The position numbers were made by a program, and so were the translations under genes. Source: Tachypleus tridentatus (Eukaryota > Arthropoda > Merostomata > Xiphosura > Limulidae). Taken from it: DNA of 64,000 nucleotides. Where the stretch lies: contig NC_134830.1 in the NCBI RefSeq assembly GCF_004210375.1, positions 3,906,001 through 3,970,000 of the forward strand, written 5' to 3'. The notes under the pieces were generated by a model. The model had not been told where the DNA came from and searched no databases. It saw nothing but the letters and a program-made list of their open reading frames with translations. Shown one piece after another: positions 14,201 through 23,200 of the stretch; position 1 is the first letter of the stretch; every line of letters starts with the position of its first letter.

Positions 14201-17200
14201 TTTATAACACAAATATGAGGTTTTATAGACTACAGAAATATTTATAACGTGAATATGATGTTGTTAAGACTACAGAAATATTTATAACACAAATATGAGG
14301 TTGTAAAGACTAAAGACACATTTATAACACAAATATGAAGTTGTGAAGACTAAAGACACATTTATAACACAAATATGAGGTTGTAAAGACTAAATAAATA
14401 TTTATAACACAAATATGAGGTTGTAAAGACTACAGACATATTTATAACACAAATATGAGGTTTTATAGACTACAGAAATATTTATAACACAAATATGAGG
14501 TTTTATAGACTACAGAAATATTTATAACACAAATATGAGGTTGTAAAGACTACAGACATATTTATAACACAAATATGAGGTTTTATAGACTACAGAAATA
14601 TTTATAACACAAATATGAGGTTGTAAAGACTACAGAAATATTTATAACACAAATATGAGGTTTTATAGACTACAGAAATATTTATAACACAAATATGAGG
14701 TTTTAAAGACTACAGAAATATTTATAACACAAATATGAGGTTTTATAGACTACAGAAATATTTATAACACAAATATGAGGTTTTATAGACTACAGAAATA
14801 TTTATAACACAAATATGAGGTTTTAAAGACTACAGAAATATTTATAACACAAATATGAAGTTTTATAGACTACAGAAATATTTATAACACAAATATGAGG
14901 TTTTATAGACTACAGAAATATTTATAACACAAATATGAGGTTGTAAAGACTACAGAAATATTTATAACACAAATATGAGGTTGTAAAGACTACAGAAATA
15001 TTTATAACACAAATATGAGGTTGTAAAGACTACAGAAATATTTATAACGTAAATATGATGTTGTTAAGACTACAGAAATATTTATAACACAAATATGAGG
15101 TTTTAAAGACTACAGAAATATTTATAACACAAATATGAGGTTGTAAAGACTACAGAAATATTTATAACGTGAATATGATGTTGTTAAGACTACAGAAATA
15201 TTTATAACACAAATATGAAGTTTTAAAGACTACAGAAATATTTATAACACAAATATGAGGTTGTAAGACTACAGACATATTTATAACACAAATATGAGGT
15301 TTTATAGACTACAGAAATATTTATAACACAAATATGAGGTTTTATAGACTACAGAAATATTTATAACACAAATATGAGGTTGTAAAGACTACAGAAATAT
15401 TTATAACACAAATATGAGGTTTTAAAGACTACAGAAATATTTATAACACAAATATGAGGTTGTAAAGACTACAGAAATATTTATAACACAAATATGAGGT
15501 TGTAAAGACTACAGAAATATTTATAACACAAATATGAGGTTTTAAAGACTACAGAAATATTTATAACACAAATATGAGGTTGTAAAGACTACAGAAATAT
15601 TTATAACGTGAATATGATGTTGTTAAGACTACAGAAGTATTTATAACACAAATATGAAGTTTTAAAGACTACAGAAATATTTATAACACAAATATGAGGT
15701 TGTAAAGACTACAGACATATTTATAACACAAATATGAGGTTTTATAGACTACAGACATATTTATAACACAAATATGAGGTTTTATAGACTACAGACCTAT
15801 TTATAACACAAATATGAGGTTTTATAGACTACAGAAATATTTATAACATGAATATGAGATTGTAAAGACTAAAGAAATATGTATAACACAAATATGATGT
15901 TGGAAGTGAATTTCTTTAGACAATTAAGACCTGCATTCTTTAGATAGTCATGAACATTGAAAACATGTTTATTTCCACACAAAATCTCACTTTTCTGTGT
16001 TGACCTGCCAAGTGTAAAACTTTCCTGCCATCAGATGGTTTTTTTCATGATCGTAGTATGTAGCAATACTTTGGTAATCTTCTTGAGAGGCATCTTCTCC
16101 AACAACATCAACATAAATATCCATTTTACCAGTTGATTGGGCCAGCTGGAAGGCTTCTTCATGACATTTTGATAACACCAAAAACTGAATAGCTGAAGTC
16201 GTATCATTTAAACGTTGGAAGAATCTGACAATGTGGTAACATGAAATAACTTTATTTATAAATGATATAACATTCTTTGTAGAACCAAATTAACTTAAAT
16301 AAATAACAATATATTGTTTAATAAAAGACATAAAATCCATGAAGAAATGGGAGAAAAATGGTGGTAACAAATCTATTTGAGCAGCTAAGACCAATTCATG
16401 AGCTATTTTTCTCGTCAAACACCATCAACGTAAAAGCACACACTAGTCAGTGATGACGAGAAAACCCACTTGTAAAGAAAAATATGTATGTAGAAAGCGG
16501 CTGGTTTGGGTTGAGAAAATTGTTATGTAGAGGAGCAAACAACGTTTCGACCTTCTTCGATCATCGTCAGGTTCAAAAGAAGGTTTAAACATTGTTCGTT
16601 CCTCTACATAAAATTTTCTCAACCCAAACCAGCCATTTTTACATATATGAAAGCACACATTACTTGTGCTAATGTTTTCAAAACGAAACAGAAGGTACAA
16701 GTGGTCTACAGGAAACTACTCAATGTCTGAACGTACTGACTAACCCCTAGGGAATATGCCTACTGTCATTTAACAATATACTCACAATGACAGCCTCAAA
16801 GGAAATTACTTTAAAATAAAAATTGAGTAACATTCATCTTCTGTACTAAAGTATCTTGAAATTAAACATTTTTATTATCATAAAAAGCAAGTTAGATTAA
16901 AAACAGTACATATCTTCTTTGATAGACCGTTTAGGCATTCATAATGAAACTTTGCAGAATGGATGACAACTTCCTGTTGTGGAGACACAAGTATAGAGGA
17001 TGACGTTTTGAAAGTCTTCCGCCTTTCGTCTTCAAGGACTTTTCACTTGTGCAACAGGCAGTTGCTGTCCATTCTACAAAGTCTCATCAGTGCATATCTT
17101 CACCATGTGCTTCACATCTGTCAGTGAGGTAAAGGTTAGGATATGATTTCTGGGTAACTATATTTTAGCAAATCACAAAAAAACATCTACTGTCTTCTGA

Positions 17201-20200
17201 AAGATGTTGAAAACTAAAAGAATGGCAAGTTTTCAATAATATGTTTAAAAAGTTTAGTTTTCAAAAAATGAACAAATATGATTTACATTCATGCTTACAT
17301 ATTGACCATGCCTATCTTACCTGTTAAACATGCCTATCTTACATACTGACCATGCCTATCTCACATGTTAAACATGCCTATCTTACATATTGATCATGTC
17401 TATCTTACCTGTTAAACATGCCTATCTTACATATTGACCATGTCTATCTTACCTGTTAAACATGCCTATCTTACCTATAGACCATGCCTAGCTTACATAT
17501 TGACCATGCCTATCTTACCTAATGATCATGCCTATTTCACCTACTGACCAAGCCTATCTTACCTATTGACTATACCTATTTCACCTACTCGCCATGCTTA
17601 TTGACCATGCATATTTCACCTACTCACCATGCCTATCTAACTAGTGACGACACTTACCTAGCAACCATCTTTGCTCCTTCTACTGATTTTGTGTCTTTTA
17701 CAAGTCTTACAGCTTCCTCTGGTTTGTTCAAGTGCTCAAGTTGTATTCTAAAACATTAAAAATCTTATACAAATCAATGAAATATTAATACTTATCTTAA
17801 TAATTTATACAATATTTTCATTCTAAATTATCCAAAAATAACGCATTATTCAACAAATCTTATACAAATCAATGAAATATTAATACTTATCTTAATAATT
17901 TACACAAAATTTTCATTCTAAATTATCCAAAAATAACGCATTATTCAACAAATCTTATACAAATCAATGAAATATTAATACTTATCTTAATAATTTACAC
18001 AAAATTTTCATTCCAAATTATCCAAAAATAACGCATTATTCAACAAATCTTATACAAATCAATGAAATATTAATACTTATCTTAATAATTTACACAAAAT
18101 TTTCATTCCAAATTATCCAAAAATAACACATTATTCAACAAATAAAACATGATCTAATGTAAATTGCACACAGATAAAACTCATCTCTCTCCAAATGTTT
18201 TGAATATATTTTATACATGTAATGTTCACATGTATTCATTCACAATCTGTCCACCATGGGGAATTTAACCTCAGATTTTAGAATTTTAAGAAAGGTGAAC
18301 TTAATACTGACCAACTGGAAAACAAAATATGAATGCTTCATTCATCTTAATACTGACCAACTGGAAAACAAGATATGAATGCTTCATTCATCTTAATACT
18401 GACCAACTGTAAAACTGTGACATTAGTTATATACTTCCTTCAACTTAATACTGACCAACTGTAAAACTGTGACATTAGTTATATACTTCCTTCAACTTAA
18501 TACTGACCAACTATAAAACTATGACATTAGAGTTGTATACTTCCTTCAACTTAATACTGACCAACTGTAAAACTGTGACATTAATTATATACTTCCTTCA
18601 ACTTAATACTGACCAACTATAAAACTATGACATTAGAGGAATATGCTTCCTTCAACTTAATATTGACCAACTGTAAAACTATGACATTAGTTATATATCC
18701 TTCAACTTAATACTGACCAACTGTAAAGCTATGACATTAGTTATATATCCTTCAACTTAATACTGACCAACTGCGAAACTATGACATTAGTTATATATCC
18801 TTCAACTTAATACTGACCAACTGTGAAACTATGACATTAGTTATATATCCTTCAACTTAATACTGACCAAATGTGAAACTATGACATAAGAGATATATAT
18901 TTCTTTCAACCTTTACTGGACACACGTGTAAATGTTGAGAAGCATATTCTACAAGTTTTTACCTTATGACATTTTCATAATCTCTAGCATCTTCATATGC
19001 TTTTGCTGCCTCATGATATGAGCCATCAGCTTCCTTTGCCTTTGCGTACTGAGCATGGATCTTTGGGGAAACTACATTTGGCAGTAATTCTCCAACTTTG
19101 TTCCTGAAATATTCCAGTTATTTACACAGGGAACTTTGTTAAACTAGTGTGGTTTATGAAACAGAAAGCTACACCAACTCACAGGTTTCAAGTTTTTATG
19201 AAGTGATTGTTAAACAAATACTTCCATCAATGAAAAATTAATTTATATTTGGAGAATGTAACCACATAATTGGTGTAAAAAAATTGCTTATGTGCAGCAA
19301 TTACATCAGTTGAATTTCATGTAAACTAATATCCAAGTCCAAATTACAATTAAATCAATTAATCAACATTAGAAGTCCAGATTATTACTGTTTTTTGTTA
19401 TTTTAACAATGGAGTAAACTGATTGTTACAAAATATTCAGTTAATTCCATAAGATCACAGATGTATCAAAGTGCAGATGTCACTACTGTTTTACAAAGTT
19501 ACACTAAATATTCAGTTAACTCCACAGATCACAGATGTATCAAAGTGCAGATGTCACTATTGTTTTACAAAGTTACACTAAATATTCAGTTAACTCCATA
19601 AGATCACAGATGTATCAAAGTGCAGATGTCACTACTGTTTTACAAAGTTACACTAAATATTCAGTTAACTCCATAAGATCACAGATGTATCAAAGTGCAG
19701 ATGTCACTACTGTTTTACAAAGTTACACTAAATATTCAGTTAACTCCACAGATCACAGATGTATCAAAGTGCAGATGTCACTACTGTTTTACAAAGTTAC
19801 ACTAAATATTCAGTTAACTCCATAAGATCACAGATGTATCAAAGTGCAGATGTCACTACTGTTTTACAAAGTTACACTAAATATTCAGTTAACTCCATAA
19901 GATCACAGATGTGTCAAAGTGCAGATGTCACTACTGTTTTACAAAGTTACACTAAATATTCAGTTAACTCCATAAGATCACAGATGTGTCAAAGTGCAGA
20001 TGTCACTACTGTTTTACAAAGTTACACTAAATATTCAGTTAACTCCATAAGATCACAGATGTATCAAAGTGCAGATGTCACTACTGTTTTACAAAGTTAC
20101 ACTAAATATTCAGTTAACTCCACAGATCACAGATGTATCAAAGTGCAGATGTCACTACTGTTTTACAAAGTTACACTAAATATTCAGTTAACTCCATAAG

Positions 20201-23200
20201 ATCACAGATGTATCAAAGTGCAGATGTCACTACTGTTTTACAAAGTTACACTAAATATTCAGTTAACTTCACAGATCACAGATGTATCAAAGTGCAGATG
20301 TTACTGCTGTTTTACAAAGTTACACTAAATATTCAGTTAGCTCCATAAGATCACAGATATATCAAAGTGCAGATGTCACTACTGTTTTACAAAGTTACAC
20401 TAAATATTCAGTTAACTCCATAAGATCACAGATGTATCAAAGTGCAGATGTCATTACTGTTTTACAAAGTTACACTAAATATTCAGTTAACTCCACAGAT
20501 CACAGATGTATCAAAGTGCAGATGTCACTACTGTTTTACAAAGTTACACTAAATATTCAGTTAACTCCACAGATCACAGATGATCTTAAAACTTAAAACT
20601 TCACTTAAAACCTCGTAGCTAACACACAAATGAAGATATCTGCAATCGGGAAATGACGTTGTAATCAGCTGATCTGTGTGAACCTAGCGACACCAAGCAG
20701 ATTCCCCTAAAACCAACTGGAGCCATGCAATTCAAACAGTCTGCGTATGTCACAATATCCAAAGTAGATACTGACAGTCTAGTCAAATAAACAGTGTACA
20801 TCTTGTAGCAACACTCAGAGCCATCTAGGGGCCAGCCACATTGACACAATCAGTTAGATAGGTAAGTACACAAAAGTTACTGTTTTAGATATTTTTAAAT
20901 TGCTATACCAGGAATGTTAGCAACCTATTTACTATATTATTAGCATATATCCTGATTAATACTTTGAATGGTAGATCTTTCACTTAGGAATTCAACAGGA
21001 TGGTTTTCCAGCATGTGAATTATTTGGAAACCTCGACAATTCCTAACATCATATTTTACTTAAAAATCATTTTAAAATTTCTAAATTCAGTACTGTGACT
21101 TTTAGTGTACAAATACAAAAGCTTGAAAAGCAAGACTTCATATACTAACACTAAATTTCTTGTTTTATATGCATAATTATTTACTTATTCCCATAAAAGT
21201 AACTAAATTATAAAATCAGAAAATTATTAGGTTAGATACAACTCATTCAGCATGATTGTTAAGGGTCAATATCAGGCGATGCGATAGTAGCGTTAGATAC
21301 AACTCATTCAGCATGAGTGTTAAGGGTGAATATCGGGGAGCGTGGAAGTAAGCGTTACATACAAGTCATTCAGCATGAGTGTTAAGGGTAAATATCAGGA
21401 ACGTGGGCGAGTAACTTGATCCTCTGTTTACATTAAGTGCCAGTGTAATACATTTCTGTGTATTCTGAGAGTGTCCAAGCACAACTATAAAGAAATAAAA
21501 CTTCTGTTAACTGTAAACCAATACAGTGTGTAATTGTCTCTTGTAATGTGTGGTCATTGTAGAAAGAAAAAAAAAAAGACAGTTGAAAATTAATTATTTT
21601 TAAATTTTTTATGTAATGGTTATAATGAGAGTTGTCAAACTGACTGAGGTGAATCTAGTTGGTGTTAAAGTAGAGCAAGTAACTGATAAATCATAGTTTT
21701 ATTGAAAGAAAGCTTCTGCAGAAATTTATTTTGTAAAGGAAATATAAAAACTGTGAGATGGAGAGAAGTGTTTTTAGTCTTAGCATGAGTATTGGACTGA
21801 CTCAGTCAAGACATTGTAAATGCATAGACAAATCTTTAGTAAAAATACTTAATTTTAAAATGTAACTGCTTTTGCACAAAAAATTATAATTTATATTAAA
21901 AACTTGCAAAATTCCTGAAGATACACATCAAAATGATAAAAGTTGTAGTTTTATGGTTACAAGACTTAATAATACCAAACACAGACCATATCTGATGTTA
22001 GAAGCTTAAACAGATTGTCACAAAAATAATCAAATTCATATTTTTCAGTTGTTTCTATTTTTTATTATTTCAATTATCTAAATAATTAAAATAGTATTAT
22101 TATATTATATTTGTTGTTAAGCCTAAATCTACATAATATACTCTCTTTATTCTGCCCAGTTTTAGCCCAAGTTGTATTTTACTTCAAGTTTATTTTGTTT
22201 TCTTGAGGAAACTGTCTAGCAGCATCTGCCACCATTTTATTTTCATATTTCACTGTTGATTATAGTGAAGACAAGTGTTTCTGCCTGAGACCAGAGTTTT
22301 TTGTACTCTGGTGATTAAGATTAGTAATGTCAAACTCTGGCAGTACAAAAGAAATATACTGTATACAGTAGGTCAGTACACATTATACTGACATATAGAA
22401 ATATACTGTATACAGTAGGTCAGTAGACATTATACTGACATATAGAAATATACTGTATACAGTAGGTCAGTACACATTATACTGACATATAGAAATATAC
22501 TGTATACAGTAGGTCAGTATACATTATACTGACATATAGAAATATACTGTATACAGTAGGTCAGTACACATTATACTGACATATAGAAATATACTGTATA
22601 CAGTAGGTCAGTATACATTATACTGACATATAGAAATATACTGTATACAGTAGGTCAGTATACATTATACTGACATATAGAAATATACTATATACAGTAG
22701 GTCAATTACACATTATACTGACATATAGAAATATACTGTATACAGTAGGTCAGTACAGATTATACTGACATATAGAAATATACTGTATACAGTAGGTCAG
22801 TATACATTATAGAGACATATAGAAATATACTGTATACAGTAGGTCAGTATGCATTATACTGACATACAGAAATATACTGTATATTTAATATACACAAATA
22901 AGATGTCTAAAGGTATGAAACATATCTCATTAAATAGGTTCAACTTAAGTCACTCTTACTTCATCTTACCATGTTTCTTATAACATTTAATTTACAATCT
23001 ACATCAACCAAGTGAAACTTTTAACATTTCTTGAATCTTATAATGAACTATTAGCACTATGGTAAATAACAAATGATTTAACATGAATTTTCATCACTTT
23101 AACTTTTACACAACATAATGCAGTAGAACTACTGCTAAAACTTTGTATCAACACAGGAAGGTAAATGGTAAACTTACCAGTTTTTAAGCCTGATGTACAA

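Noticed and set aside
16443-16700. 85-codon minus-strand frame
   Set aside because: It runs through the hairpin element and its flanks; the reading frame has no conserved content.
19535-20596. Plus-strand repeat frames of 71-146 codons
   Set aside because: Open only because the 75-bp unit has 25 codons without a stop; each is broken by 2-base-shorter units and lies antisense in an intron.
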